From contig JAGAIP010000005.1 of NCBI GenBank assembly GCA_017626495.1, positions 326,116-390,115 on the forward strand: a DNA stretch of 64,000 bases. The letters are read 5' to 3'. The position numbers were made by a program, and so were the translations under genes. Numbering within the stretch: position 1 is the stretch's first letter; each line of letters opens with the position of its first letter. The notes below the pieces were generated by a model that had not been told where the DNA came from, did no database searches, and worked only from the letters and a program-made list of their open reading frames with translations. Shown in pieces: positions 16,819 through 25,330 of the stretch. The DNA comes from Clostridia bacterium (GTDB lineage: Bacteria; Bacillota; Clostridia; Christensenellales; Borkfalkiaceae).

Positions 16819-17862
16819 ATGGGAAACATTATCTTGACGGGCGACAGACCCACGGGAAAACTGCACATCGGACATTACGTCGGTTCTCTCAAACGCAGAG
16901 TGGAACTGCAAAATTCAGGCGACTTCGAAAAAATGTTTATTATGGTCGCAGACGCACAGGCGCTTACGGACAACTTTTCCAATCCCGCAAAAGTGCGTGA
17001 AAACATCACGGAGGTCGCGCTCGACTACCTCGCCTGCGGAATCGACCCGAGCAAAGCGACCATTTTCTTACAATCCTACGTTGCCGAGCTTACCGAGCTC
17101 ACGTTCTACTACATGAATCTCGTTACGCTCGCACGGCTCGAACGCAACCCGACCGTGAAAAACGAAATCAAACAGAAAGCGTTCGGAGAATCCATTCCCG
17201 TCGGCTTTCTCAACTACCCCATTTCTCAGACGGCGGACATCACCGCGTTCAAAGCGAACGTCGTTCCCGTCGGAGAGGATCAGCTCCCGATGATCGAGCA
17301 GGCGCGCGAAATCGTAAGGAGTTTCAACAACCTCTACGGAGAAACGCTCGTCGAACCCAAAGCCGTTCTTCCCGAAAACAAGTCCTGTCTCCGTCTCCCC
17401 GGCACGGACGGCATGGCAAAGATGAGCAAATCCCTCGGAAACTGCATCTATCTCGCCGATTCCGCGGATGAAATCAAGCGCAAAGTCATGAGCATGTACA
17501 CCGATCCCAACCACATTCAGGTTTCCGATCCGGGCAACACCTCGAACAACCCGACCTTTATCTACCTTTCCGCCTTTGCAAACGACGGGCATTTCCAGAG
17601 GTATCTCCCCGACTATACGAATCTCGACGAAATGAAGGCGCACTACGAAAGAGGCGGTCTGGGCGACATGAAGGTCAAGAGATTCCTCAATAACGTCCTG
17701 CAAGAGACGCTTGAACCCATCCGCACGAGAAGAGAAGAGCTTGCAAAGGATATTCCCGCCGTATGGGATATGCTCCGCGAAGGCTCTCACAAAGCGAAAG
17801 AGACTGCCGCAGCAACGCTGACCGAAGTCAAAAACGCGATGAAAATCAATTATTTCGACTGA
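16819..17862 (+). CDS. trpS: Tryptophan-tRNA ligase
   Basis: Protein of 347 residues, class I aminoacyl-tRNA synthetase. The HIGH motif is at residues 16-19 ([11 protein letters not shown]) and the KMSKS loop reads AKMSKSLGN. It charges tRNA-Trp with tryptophan. The start at 16819 is chosen because TAGGAG lies upstream and the protein begins [13 protein letters not shown], standard for the family; a start at 16741 would lie inside the T-box core. Regulated by the T-box upstream. The next gene overlaps the stop by one base (TGATG). Confidence 0.96.
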   Translation: MGNIILTGDRPTGKLHIGHYVGSLKRRVELQNSGDFEKMFIMVADAQALTDNFSNPAKVRENITEVALDYLACGIDPSKATIFLQSYVAELTELTFYYMNLVTLARLERNPTVKNEIKQKAFGESIPVGFLNYPISQTADITAFKANVVPVGEDQLPMIEQAREIVRSFNNLYGETLVEPKAVLPENKSCLRLPGTDGMAKMSKSLGNCIYLADSADEIKRKVMSMYTDPNHIQVSDPGNTSNNPTFIYLSAFANDGHFQRYLPDYTNLDEMKAHYERGGLGDMKVKRFLNNVLQETLEPIRTRREELAKDIPAVWDMLREGSHKAKETAAATLTEVKNAMKINYFD

Positions 17863-18329
17863 TGCGGCTTCATAAAAAACACTTTTCGGAATTGACCGTA
17901 GAGGAATTTCACGACATCGTGCGTGCTCGCATCGACGTTTTCGTGGTGGAACAGGATTGCCCCTATTCCGACCTCGACGGAAAGGACAAGGACGCGTGGC
18001 ACGTCTGGCTCACCGACGGCGAACGGCTCATCGCCTACTGCCGCGTACTCAAACAGGGGACGTCCTGCGAGGAGGCTTCCATCGGGAGAGTGATCTGTCT
18101 CGAACGGAGAAAGGGCTACGGCACGCGCGTCCTGAACGAGGCGATTGCGCTCGCCCGTCGGGTTTACGGAGCGGACGCCATTCGCATTCACGCGCAAAAG
18201 TATGCGAAACCTTTCTACGAGGGCGTCGGATTCAAACAGTGCTCCGAAGACTTCTTGGAGGACGGTATCGTACACGTTGAAATGATACGAACCCTGACCG
18301 ACGCAGACGTAAGCAGAGAGGAATTATGA
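17862..18329 (+). CDS. ElaA-type GNAT acetyltransferase
   Basis: Protein of 155 residues, an N-acetyltransferase of the ElaA group: LTVEEFHDIVRARIDVFVVEQ at the start, the acetyl-CoA loop as RRKGYGTRVL, and FYEGVGFK near the C-terminus. The substrate is unknown for this group. The ATG at 17862 overlaps the trpS stop by one base, so it is translated from the trpS transcript; the next gene overlaps its stop by ATGA. Confidence 0.82.
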   Translation: MRLHKKHFSELTVEEFHDIVRARIDVFVVEQDCPYSDLDGKDKDAWHVWLTDGERLIAYCRVLKQGTSCEEASIGRVICLERRKGYGTRVLNEAIALARRVYGADAIRIHAQKYAKPFYEGVGFKQCSEDFLEDGIVHVEMIRTLTDADVSREEL

Positions 18330-18871
18330 GTTTTGCCGTCATCGACACGGAAACGACGTGGTTTGACAAAATCATGTCCATCGGAATCGTCATTGCCGAC
18401 GAGGACACCTTCGAGGCGATGGAAGAGAGGTACTACATTATCTCCCCTGCCTATCTGGAAGGCGGAATGTATTCGTCCGTTCTCTTTCTCCGAGACGGAA
18501 TCGTTTGCTCTTACCGTGAGGCGATTTCAGATATTCGGCATACGTTACTTCAAAACGAAGTTACGTCCATCTTTGCCTACAATGCCAAGTTTGACTACGG
18601 ACATCTCCCCGAACTGCAATGTTTCGACTGGTTCGACATCATTCAGCGCGCCGCGTACCGTCAATACAACGACGCGATTCCCCCGAACGCCGAATGTTTC
18701 GGCACGGGACGACTCAAACGCGGGTACGGCGTCGAGTGCATTTTGAGACTTCTTTCGGAAAATTACGCCTACCGAGAGACGCACAACGCTCTGCAAGATA
18801 CGCTCGACGAGCTTACCATCATGAAACTTTTGGGGTATCATCCGTCCTATTATAAGAAACTGACGGGATAA
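18326..18871 (+). CDS. DnaQ-like 3'-5' exonuclease domain protein
   Basis: Protein of 181 residues. Exo I motif AVIDTETTW (Asp5-x-Glu7), Exo II AYNAKFDYGHL and Exo III HNALQDTLDELTIM (His, then Asp five residues later) form the DEDDh set, so the RNase T/DnaQ fold looks catalytically complete. The target may be DNA or RNA; not shown. GAGGAATT precedes the ATG, which overlaps the elaA stop. It ends the trpS operon, and its stop codon lies in the loop of the terminator hairpin. Confidence 0.78.
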   Translation: MSFAVIDTETTWFDKIMSIGIVIADEDTFEAMEERYYIISPAYLEGGMYSSVLFLRDGIVCSYREAISDIRHTLLQNEVTSIFAYNAKFDYGHLPELQCFDWFDIIQRAAYRQYNDAIPPNAECFGTGRLKRGYGVECILRLLSENYAYRETHNALQDTLDELTIMKLLGYHPSYYKKLTG

Positions 18872-18893
18872 AACAATCCGTCGGTTTCTCTTT
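18856..18893 (+). terminator. Terminator of the trpS operon
   Basis: GAAACTGACGG (18856-18866) pairs with CCGTCGGTTTC (18878-18888), followed by TCTTTTG. Confidence 0.75.
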
Positions 18894-18900
18894 TGCGTAA

Positions 18901-18933
18901 AAAAAGAGTTCTGTTTCAAACAGAACTCTTTTT
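18901..18933. terminator. Bidirectional terminator before tsf end
   Basis: A 16-bp perfect stem AAAAAGAGTTCTGTTT with its complement and a one-base loop centre; serves rpsB-tsf on the minus strand. Confidence 0.88.
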
Positions 18934-18959
18934 ATTTCGTTTCTGTGCAGGGGCAAAGA

Positions 18960-19883
18960 TTACTTCTTCATTGCCTCGATCTGCTTTTCAACTTCTGCGG
19001 AAAGATCCTCGCTCTTCTTCTCGATGCCCTCGCCCATAACCATGTGCGCGAATCTCTTGACGGTGATGACGGAACCGATTGCGGGAGCCGCCTCTTTAAT
19101 GACCTGCGCGATGGTCTTGTCGCCGTCCTTGACGAACGCCTGATCCATCAGGCAGTTGTCCTGATAGAACTTCTTGATTCTGCCCATGACCATCTTTTCG
19201 GCGATGTTCGCAGGCTTTCCTTCGTTGATTGCCTGCTGCATGAGAATTTCTTTCTCGTGTTCGAGTACGTTTGCAGGGACTTCGTCCTTGTTGACGTAGG
19301 TTGCGTTTGCGGCGCAGATTTGGAGACAGATGTCGTGTGCGAGCTCTTTGAGTTCGGGAGCGGCGGACGCGGAATCTACCTCGACCATAACGCCGGACTT
19401 ACCGCCCATGTGGATATAGCTTTCAAGCGTTCCTTCGGTCTCGTAACGAACGAAACGACGAACGGCGATCTTTTCACCGATGACGGAGATTGCCTCTTTG
19501 AGATACATCTCGACGGTCGTTCCTTCGAAAGGAAGAGCCATGAGAGCGTCAACGTCCGCAGGGTTCTGCTCGACGATGAGCTTACCGACGTTAGCGACGA
19601 TTTCCTGGAATTTGGGTCCTCTTGCAACGAAGTCGGATTCGCAGTTTACTTCATAGAGCGTACCGACCTTGCCGCACTTGTCGCAGATATAAGCGGCGAC
19701 GACGCCTTCTGCCGCAACACGGGAGTTCAGTTTCTTATCGGCTTTGAGGATACCCTTTTCGCGAAGGATCTCCTTTGCCTTTTCCATATCTCCGTCTGCT
19801 TCTGCAAGCGCTTTCTTACAATCCATCATGCCAAGACCCGTAGCCTCGCGGAGGGTCATGACGTCCTTAGCGGAAACTGCCAT
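18960..19883 (-). CDS. tsf: Elongation factor Ts
   Basis: Protein of 307 residues. The N-terminal TDVGF-like helix region reads VMTLREATGLGMMDCKKAL and is followed by CESDFVAR, both diagnostic of EF-Ts. It exchanges GDP for GTP on EF-Tu. It follows rpsB by 20 bp in the near-universal rpsB-tsf order, with a long C-terminal domain ending in a charged helix. Confidence 0.97.
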   Translation of the reverse strand: MAVSAKDVMTLREATGLGMMDCKKALAEADGDMEKAKEILREKGILKADKKLNSRVAAEGVVAAYICDKCGKVGTLYEVNCESDFVARGPKFQEIVANVGKLIVEQNPADVDALMALPFEGTTVEMYLKEAISVIGEKIAVRRFVRYETEGTLESYIHMGGKSGVMVEVDSASAAPELKELAHDICLQICAANATYVNKDEVPANVLEHEKEILMQQAINEGKPANIAEKMVMGRIKKFYQDNCLMDQAFVKDGDKTIAQVIKEAAPAIGSVITVKRFAHMVMGEGIEKKSEDLSAEVEKQIEAMKK

Positions 19884-19903
19884 ATTTCTTATTCTCCTAA
19901 AAA

Positions 19904-20668
19904 TTATTCAGCTTTTTCTTCTGCCGCTGCGGCAACTTCTTCCATGGAAACGGGAGCCTCTTCTACGACGGGCATTTCTACGCTCTCGCCCTGATTTGCC
20001 TCGATGACTGCGTTTGCAATGACGGAAGAGATGAGTTTGATTGCGCGGATCGCGTCGTCGTTACCGGGGATAACGTAGTCGACGAGGTCGGGATCGCAGT
20101 TGGTATCGGTGATTGCAACGATGGGAATGTTGAGCTTTCTTGCTTCGGCTACCGCAATGTCCTCGTTGTGGGGGTCTACGACGAACATGACGCCGGGAAG
20201 CCCTTTCATTTCCTTGATACCGCCGAGGTTCTCTTCGAGTTTATCCATTTCGGCTTTGAGTCCGATGACTTCCTTCTTGGGAAGAAGATCGAAATCGCCG
20301 TTTTCTTCCATCTTGTGGAGCTTGTTGAGTCTCTCTACTCTGGAACGAATCGTCTTGTAGTTGGTAAGCGTACCGCCGAGCCATCTGGAATTGATGTAGA
20401 ACTGACCGCAACGCTCAGCCTCTTCCTTGATTGCGTCCTGAGCCTGTTTCTTCGTACCGACGAAAAGAACGCTCTTACCTGCCTTTACCTGCTCGCATAC
20501 GAATGCGTATGCCTCTTCGATGAGTCCGACGGTGAGCTGCAAGTCGATGATGTGAATGTCGTTTCTTGCGGCGAAGATGTATCTCTTCATCTTGGGGTTC
20601 CATTTTCTGGTCTGGTGTCCGAAGTGAACGCCTGCTTCCAGAAGCTGTTTCATAGTGATAACTGCCAT
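19904..20668 (-). CDS. rpsB: 30S ribosomal protein S2
   Basis: Protein of 254 residues. It starts [20 protein letters not shown] and carries the S2 signatures [15 protein letters not shown] segment and [17 protein letters not shown]. The acidic Ala/Glu-rich tail is common. It leads the rpsB-tsf operon, with a sigma-A promoter at 20783-20811. Confidence 0.97.
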   Translation of the reverse strand: MAVITMKQLLEAGVHFGHQTRKWNPKMKRYIFAARNDIHIIDLQLTVGLIEEAYAFVCEQVKAGKSVLFVGTKKQAQDAIKEEAERCGQFYINSRWLGGTLTNYKTIRSRVERLNKLHKMEENGDFDLLPKKEVIGLKAEMDKLEENLGGIKEMKGLPGVMFVVDPHNEDIAVAEARKLNIPIVAITDTNCDPDLVDYVIPGNDDAIRAIKLISSVIANAVIEANQGESVEMPVVEEAPVSMEEVAAAAEEKAE

Positions 20669-20782
20669 AAAAATTACCTCCGTTCTACCTCCACTGTCCC
20701 TGTTTTCTCTGCTTTGTCATCCGTCTCGAAAATTTACGGACACGGTTCGCAAAAAGACAGTGTGTGAATTTTTAGCTGTATT

Positions 20783-20811
20783 ATTTTAGCACAGAAAAAA
20801 CCGTTTGACAA
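20783..20811 (-). promoter_or_regulatory. Promoter of rpsB-tsf
   Basis: On the minus strand TTGTCA (20811-20806), 17-bp spacer, TAAAAT (20788-20783). The leader of about 110 nt before rpsB may hold an S2 control element, which I could not define. Confidence 0.8.
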
Positions 20812-20834
20812 TCATTTTCAATCTGTTTTTCAAA

Positions 20835-20877
20835 GAAAATGACGAAAGGAACTGAAATTTTTCAGTCCCTTTCGCCA
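20835..20877 (-). terminator. Terminator of the feo operon
   Basis: On the minus strand GGCGAAAGGGACTGAAA pairs with TTTCAGTTCCTTTCGTC (17-bp arms with two G-T or mismatch positions), then ATTTTCTTTG. Confidence 0.75.
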
Positions 20878-20919
20878 TAACAAAAACAGATTTCGGATCT
20901 TTCCGTGAAGAATTACAAA

Positions 20920-21093
20920 CTAGCGTTGCGTTTTCCGATCGGGGTTCTTTACGCAGTGCGGACAGTTTTTTCCGTTTCCGCATCCGCAATCACACCCCGT
21001 TTTTCCGTGCGCCTTATCCCAAAGTTTCTTTGCGATCACGCCGCCGACAAAGAGAACGCAGGCGACGACGATTAAAATTTCATACCACTGCAT
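20920..21093 (-). CDS. FeoB-associated Cys-rich membrane protein
   Basis: Fifty-seven residues. One N-terminal membrane helix (YEILIVVACVLFVGGVIA) is followed by a basic stretch and a cysteine-rich tail: CDCGCGNGKNCPHC, six cysteines within 14 residues. The ATG at 21093 lies inside the end of feoB (14-bp overlap) and is preceded by AAGGAGTAAGT. Small proteins of this layout are commonly encoded right after feoB in Clostridia and are thought to assist or gate ferrous-iron entry; this role is inferred. Confidence 0.85.
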   Translation of the reverse strand: MQWYEILIVVACVLFVGGVIAKKLWDKAHGKTGCDCGCGNGKNCPHCVKNPDRKTQR

Positions 21094-23350
21094 ACTTACT
21101 CCTTCGATTCACGAAATGAATGGTTACGCCGACGATGATTGCGACCGCAAGCCAGATAAAGAGCGTCCACCACGCCGAACCGATCGTGTAGACGACGGCG
21201 CTCGCGATATACGAAGCGGCGAGCCAGAACACGATCGTCCACTTGAAAGACTTCGAAGTGGGAAGTTCTCCCCTCGCCGTTGCGACTGCCGCAAAGCAGG
21301 GAATGGTCGTCATGTTGAACACGATGAAGGCAAGGAGCGCGGGAACGGTGATTCCCGTCGCGTTGACCATTGCCACGACGTAGGAGATCCCCTCTTCGTC
21401 CTCGGCAACGACCGCACCCGCGACGCAGGCAGCCAACGTTCCGAACGTAGCGACGACGTTTTCCTTCGCGATGAGCCCCGTGATGGCGGCGACCGCAAAT
21501 ACCCAACCCCATTCGGTGAGCTGCGCGCCGAATCCAAGGGGCGTAAAGACGGGTTGCAAGAGCTTTCCGACTCCTGCGAGAATGGATTCGTTGATCTGTT
21601 CGTCCGAAAGCATTCTCCAATCGAAAGAGAAGTGGGAGATGAACCAGATGACGATGGTAGACGCGAGAATGACCGTGAACGCCTTTTTGATGAAGTGCTT
21701 CGTCTTATCCCAGAGATGAATCATGAGGGAAGAGAACAAGGGAGCGTGGTAGGCAGGGAGTTCCATGATAAAGGGAGGAACTTCGCCCTTCATGGTGGTC
21801 GATCTCATGAGGATAACGGAGACGATCGCCGTAACGATGCCGAGAACGTACATGCTGTACGTGATGAGGTCGGCGTTGCCCCAACCGAATCTCATGACGA
21901 TCGCGCCTGCAATCGCGGTCAGAATGGGAAGTTTTGCACCGCAGGAGAAGAAAGGAATGACGCGGACGGTCGCCGTTTTTTCCTTTTCATCCGCAAGGGT
22001 ACGGGTATTGATCATGGCGGGAACGGAACAGCCGAATCCCATGATCATCGGCATGAACGCTCTGCCCGAAAGTCCGAACTTTCTGAAAATTCGGTCAAGA
22101 ATGAACGCTACTCTCGCCATGTAACCGGAATCTTCCAAAATCGAGAAGAAGAGGAACAGCACGAGGATCTGAGGAAGGAAGGACAGCACGGCGGCGAGAC
22201 CTTCCAAAATACCGTCGTTGATGAGCCCGACCGCCCATTCGGCAGGGATTTGTTCCACCCAGCCGTTGACAAGCCCGAACAGGTTACCCACGATGACGTC
22301 GTTCCACAAATTGTTTATGATGACGCCGGGAGAGTAAATCGCTCCGTCATAGAGACAAGCAAGGAGCGCGACGCCGAAGTTGGCAGGTTCGCCGTCGACG
22401 AGAAGTCCCAACTCTTCGAGAGAGGGAAGTCCCCAGCTCGCAGAGAACAGAAAACTTTCGGAGAAGGTACAATGGAAAATAGCGAACAAAATGAGTAGGA
22501 AGATGGGAATGCCTGCCCATTTATTCGTGAGAACTCTATCTATTTTATCCGACTTGCTGTCGTCGCTCCTCGGATTTCTCGTATAGGCTTTGACGTATTC
22601 GCTCGTTATGTATTTATACCGCGCGTCTGCAATGATTGCCTCGATGTCCGTGCCGAAGGTGTCGTCCGCAAAGGTCGCCTTGAACGCGTCCACCATATGA
22701 ATGATGTCCCTGTGCATATTCACTTCGATTTCGTCCATCTCAGCGAGTTTGACGGCGTGGAACAAGGGAGCCGCGACGCCCTTTGCCTCCAACGCGATGG
22801 CTACGTCGCCGACGAGGTGCGCGATGGGAGAATTGTGCAGGACGGTGCAAGCCTTTCTCGGCGTCTTGGAAACCTCGATGGCTCTGTCCATGAGTTCCTT
22901 GATGCCCGTTCCCTTCATGGCGGAAATGGGAACGACGGGGAGCCCCACGAGCTCTTCGAGAAGTTTGGGATCGATCTTATCCCCGTTCTTTTCCACCGCG
23001 TCCATCATGTTGAGCGCAATGATGATGGGAACGTCGATTTCCATGAGCTGCGTGGTCAGATACAGGTTTCGTTCGAGGTTGGTCGCGTCCACGATGTTGA
23101 TGACGCAGTCGGGTTTCTCGTCGAGAATAAAGTTTCGGGAAACGACTTCTTCCGACGTATAGGGCGAAAGGGAATAGATTCCGGGAAGATCGACGATATC
23201 GACCTCTTCCGAGCCTTTCTTATAGACGCCCTCTCCCTTTTCGGCTGTGACGCCCGGCCAGTTTCCGACGTATGCGTTAGAACCTGTCAGAATATTAAAG
23301 AGCGTCGTTTTACCGCAGTTGGGATTTCCTGCAAGTGCGAATTTTTTCAT
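21080..23350 (-). CDS. feoB: Ferrous iron transport protein B
   Basis: Protein of 756 residues. N-terminal G domain: G1 GNPNCGKTT (residues 8-16), G3 DLPGIYSLSPYTSEE, G4 NMMD. A helical bundle with the guanine-dissociation role follows, then two Gate regions (GFGCSVPA and FFSCGAKLP) within about eight membrane segments. It moves Fe2+ across the cytoplasmic membrane. It overlaps feoA by ATGA. Start chosen at 23350, MKKFALAG. Regulated by the metal box upstream of feoA. Confidence 0.96.
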   Translation of the reverse strand: MKKFALAGNPNCGKTTLFNILTGSNAYVGNWPGVTAEKGEGVYKKGSEEVDIVDLPGIYSLSPYTSEEVVSRNFILDEKPDCVINIVDATNLERNLYLTTQLMEIDVPIIIALNMMDAVEKNGDKIDPKLLEELVGLPVVPISAMKGTGIKELMDRAIEVSKTPRKACTVLHNSPIAHLVGDVAIALEAKGVAAPLFHAVKLAEMDEIEVNMHRDIIHMVDAFKATFADDTFGTDIEAIIADARYKYITSEYVKAYTRNPRSDDSKSDKIDRVLTNKWAGIPIFLLILFAIFHCTFSESFLFSASWGLPSLEELGLLVDGEPANFGVALLACLYDGAIYSPGVIINNLWNDVIVGNLFGLVNGWVEQIPAEWAVGLINDGILEGLAAVLSFLPQILVLFLFFSILEDSGYMARVAFILDRIFRKFGLSGRAFMPMIMGFGCSVPAMINTRTLADEKEKTATVRVIPFFSCGAKLPILTAIAGAIVMRFGWGNADLITYSMYVLGIVTAIVSVILMRSTTMKGEVPPFIMELPAYHAPLFSSLMIHLWDKTKHFIKKAFTVILASTIVIWFISHFSFDWRMLSDEQINESILAGVGKLLQPVFTPLGFGAQLTEWGWVFAVAAITGLIAKENVVATFGTLAACVAGAVVAEDEEGISYVVAMVNATGITVPALLAFIVFNMTTIPCFAAVATARGELPTSKSFKWTIVFWLAASYIASAVVYTIGSAWWTLFIWLAVAIIVGVTIHFVNRRSKYAVV

Positions 23351-23580
23351 CAAACCACCTCCATCACGACGCAAGCCGCCTCGGATTTACGCAGGGTAAG
23401 TTCGTATCCCCTGATCTTGATTTCAATGGGATCGCCCAAAGGCGCTTTCTTGCGGAGCAAAATCTCCGCGCCCGGCGTTACGCCCATATCGAAGAGACGA
23501 CGACGCACTCTCCCTTCTCCCGTAACGTTCTTGATGACGCCGCGTTCGTTGGGAACAAAGTTATCAAGCGTTTTTTCCAT
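23350..23580 (-). CDS. feoA: Ferrous iron transport protein A
   Basis: Seventy-six residues, SH3-like FeoA domain: GRVRRRLFDMGVTPG followed by DPIEIKIRGYELTLRKSEA. It is thought to modulate FeoB. The start at 23580 has GGAGGTAATT before it. First gene of the feoA-feoB-Cys-rich operon, with a leader of about 140 nt holding a GTTCG-TTTAAG-CGAAC dyad (23665-23680). Confidence 0.93.
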   Translation of the reverse strand: MEKTLDNFVPNERGVIKNVTGEGRVRRRLFDMGVTPGAEILLRKKAPLGDPIEIKIRGYELTLRKSEAACVVMEVV

Positions 23581-23725
23581 AATTACCTCCAAAGTTTACC
23601 GTAAGCACCGTTTACGATTTACGGTCGCCTTTCGTTCATCCTCTCCCGTTCGGATCGCAGATGAGTTCGTTTAAGCGAACCGAAGTGTATAAAATTGAGT
23701 TCGTCATGCCGAACTTATATTTCCA

Positions 23726-23754
23726 TTATACTCATTCCGATTCCCCCTGTCAAC
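23726..23754 (-). promoter_or_regulatory. Promoter of the feo operon
   Basis: Near-consensus: TTGACA (23754-23749), 17-bp spacer, TATAAT (23731-23726) on the minus strand. Confidence 0.88.
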
Positions 23755-23756
23755 TA

Positions 23757-23774
23757 GTTAGGTATACCTAACTC
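23757..23774. promoter_or_regulatory. 18-bp perfect palindrome, probable iron/metal box
   Basis: AGTTAGGTATACCTAACT is identical to its reverse complement and lies two bases upstream of the feo -35 hexamer. It has the TTAGG...CCTAA arms of DtxR/IdeR/SirR-type operators and not the GATAATGATTATC shape of Fur boxes. Assignment to a DtxR-family regulator is from sequence resemblance and from the downstream iron genes. Confidence 0.7.
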
Positions 23775-24019
23775 AGAATTTTTTGAAAATTTTTTTCGAT
23801 GCCTATCGGGAATCTTTTTCCGATGAACCGAACACGCGGACGGGAAAAAGGTGCTTTGACCGGGCATGACGAAAACGAACAGCGCGGCGAAAGGGTTCGC
23901 ATGACGGAGCAACGAGCCGCCGCGAGGATTCGCGTGACGGGACAACGGGCGCGGCGTTCCGAACGGCAGGAGAAACGGGCAAAACGATACAGCGTTCCGA
24001 ATCCACGGCGCAAAATAAA
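23775..24019. other. GC-rich gap with degenerate tandem repeats
   Basis: No gene with a ribosome site is seen. Three diverged units begin at 23864, 23899 and 23932, each opening GC(A/G)TGACG and continuing with an AACG(A/G)...GC core. The remainder is unremarkable. Confidence 0.45.
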
Positions 24020-24043
24020 AAAGGCATGGAATTCCATGCCTTT
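24012..24043 (-). terminator. Terminator of rplU-rpmA
   Basis: AAAGGCATGG-AATT-CCATGCCTTT, a perfect palindrome, ending in TTTTTTATTTT on the minus strand just past the rpmA stop. Confidence 0.85.
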
Positions 24044-24052
24044 CAGTCTGAA

Positions 24053-24328
24053 TTATTCAGCAGCGTATACGCTGACCTGCTTCTTATCTTTGCCCTTTCT
24101 CTCAAATCTTACAACGCCGTCGATCAAAGCGAAAAGCGTATCGTCTCCGCCTTTGCCTACGTTGTTACCGGGATAAAATTTCGTTCCTCTCTGTCTGACA
24201 AGAATGTTGCCTGCGAGAACTTTCTGTCCGTCTGCACGCTTTGCGCCAAGTCTCTTGGCTTCGCTGTCACGACCGTTGTGGGAAGAACCGGTACCTTTCT
24301 TATGAGCAAATAAATTGATAAACAACAT
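24053..24328 (-). CDS. rpmA: 50S ribosomal protein L27
   Basis: Ninety-one residues. The body [20 protein letters not shown] is diagnostic. The N-terminus [12 protein letters not shown] carries a short extension before the conserved A-H-K-K-G; in many Firmicutes a similar extension (usually MLRLDLQFFA) is removed by the protease Prp. Here it is shorter and prp is not between rplU and rpmA (gap 23 bp). GGAG lies eight bases upstream of the ATG. Confidence 0.95.
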   Translation of the reverse strand: MLFINLFAHKKGTGSSHNGRDSEAKRLGAKRADGQKVLAGNILVRQRGTKFYPGNNVGKGGDDTLFALIDGVVRFERKGKDKKQVSVYAAE

Positions 24329-24351
24329 ATTTTTTACTCCTTTTCGTTAGA

Positions 24352-24651
24352 TTACAGCTCGATCTTTTCGATCTTGACTGCGGTGAAGGGCTGTCTGTGG
24401 CCCTGCTTTCTACGTTCGTTCTTCTTAGACTTGTACTTGTAGACGATGATCTTCTTCGCTTTGTCCTGCGCCGCTACGGTTGCGGTTACTTTCGCAACGT
24501 TTGCGCCGACTTTCACGCCCTCGTCTCCGGATACCAAAATCGCTGCAAATTCGACGGTTGCGCCGACTTCTGCGTTCAATTTTTCAAGTCTTACGGTGTC
24601 GCCTTCAACTACTTTGTACTGCTTGCTGCCGTTCTCGATGATTGCGTACAT
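24352..24651 (-). CDS. rplU: 50S ribosomal protein L21
   Basis: Ninety-nine residues, starting [18 protein letters not shown] and ending with the conserved [19 protein letters not shown]. It binds 23S rRNA domain I with L20. It heads the rplU-rpmA operon; an L21-leader-like sequence precedes it. Confidence 0.96.
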   Translation of the reverse strand: MYAIIENGSKQYKVVEGDTVRLEKLNAEVGATVEFAAILVSGDEGVKVGANVAKVTATVAAQDKAKKIIVYKYKSKKNERRKQGHRQPFTAVKIEKIEL

Positions 24652-24742
24652 GGAAATTCTTTACCTCCTCTATCCAGTCTCGCCGAATGCTTAGGCGGTG
24701 GATACCACGCTTATAAAGCCCGTTTCGTGCGGCTCATGGCTT
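24652..24742 (-). promoter_or_regulatory. Probable L21 leader RNA
   Basis: The leader contains GAGCCGC...GGGCTTTATA and a GGTATCCACCGCC hairpin of the type seen before rplU in Firmicutes, where it is thought to allow autoregulation. Recognised by resemblance only. Confidence 0.5.
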
Positions 24743-24771
24743 ACTTTATCATAATTAAAGGGTAAAGTCAA
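24743..24771 (-). promoter_or_regulatory. Promoter of rplU-rpmA
   Basis: Minus strand TTGACT (24771-24766), 17-bp spacer, TAAAGT (24748-24743); the hexamer TATGAT overlaps at a shorter spacing. Confidence 0.65.
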
Positions 24772-24826
24772 GCGATTTTGCATAGGATTCGCCAGAAAAA
24801 ACATACTACCCTTAAAGGAGTTTTTT

Positions 24827-25273
24827 ATGTCAGTAGAAACACAGAAATCCAACGAAGAAATGCTCGCAGAAGTGTATCGGAATTGCAGAAACGCGCTCGA
24901 TTCCATCTCGGATATTCTCCCCGAAACGGAAGATTCCGCCGTCAGAAACGAAATTTTACGCCAGCACGAAACGTATGAAACCATCTCTTCCAAAGCCTGC
25001 GCCATCGCAAAGGAGCAGAACGTCGAGCTCAAAGACCCCAACCCCATGAAAAAGGCGATGATGTGGTCCGCCATCAAGATGAACACCTTTGCCGACAACT
25101 CCCCGACGCACATCGCGGAGATGATGCTCTCGGGCACGGTTACGGGAATCAAATGTCTCCGCTCGTCCTATTCCGAGAGCAAAGCGGGACTTACCGAGGA
25201 CGTGGACAATCTCGTGATGGAACTGCTTGCGGCGGAAGAGTCGTTCGAAACCGCATACAAGCATTTATTATAA
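24827..25273 (+). CDS. Helical protein of unknown function
   Basis: Protein of 148 residues, MSVETQKSNEEMLAEVYRNC at the start, almost entirely amphipathic helix by eye, with no signal peptide. The pattern of four long helices with E-x-x-H-type positions (RQHETYE) recalls ferritin-like bundles, but metal ligands are not convincingly paired. AAAGGAG precedes the ATG. It is alone, with a strong terminator after it. Function not assigned. Confidence 0.6.
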   Translation: MSVETQKSNEEMLAEVYRNCRNALDSISDILPETEDSAVRNEILRQHETYETISSKACAIAKEQNVELKDPNPMKKAMMWSAIKMNTFADNSPTHIAEMMLSGTVTGIKCLRSSYSESKAGLTEDVDNLVMELLAAEESFETAYKHLL

Positions 25274-25288
25274 AGAAAGAACTCTGAT

Positions 25289-25330
25289 TTGCGCCCGAAA
25301 GCAAAACGCTTTCGGGCGCAACGTTTTTTA
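25289..25330 (+). terminator. Terminator
   Basis: Perfect 14-bp stem TTGCGCCCGAAAGC/GCTTTCGGGCGCAA, loop AAAAC, then CGTTTTTT, after the helical protein; convergent with trpA. Confidence 0.9.

Noticed and set aside
23757..23774. Fur box
   Set aside because: No GATAAT-type hexamers; the palindrome has DtxR-like TTAGG/CCTAA arms.
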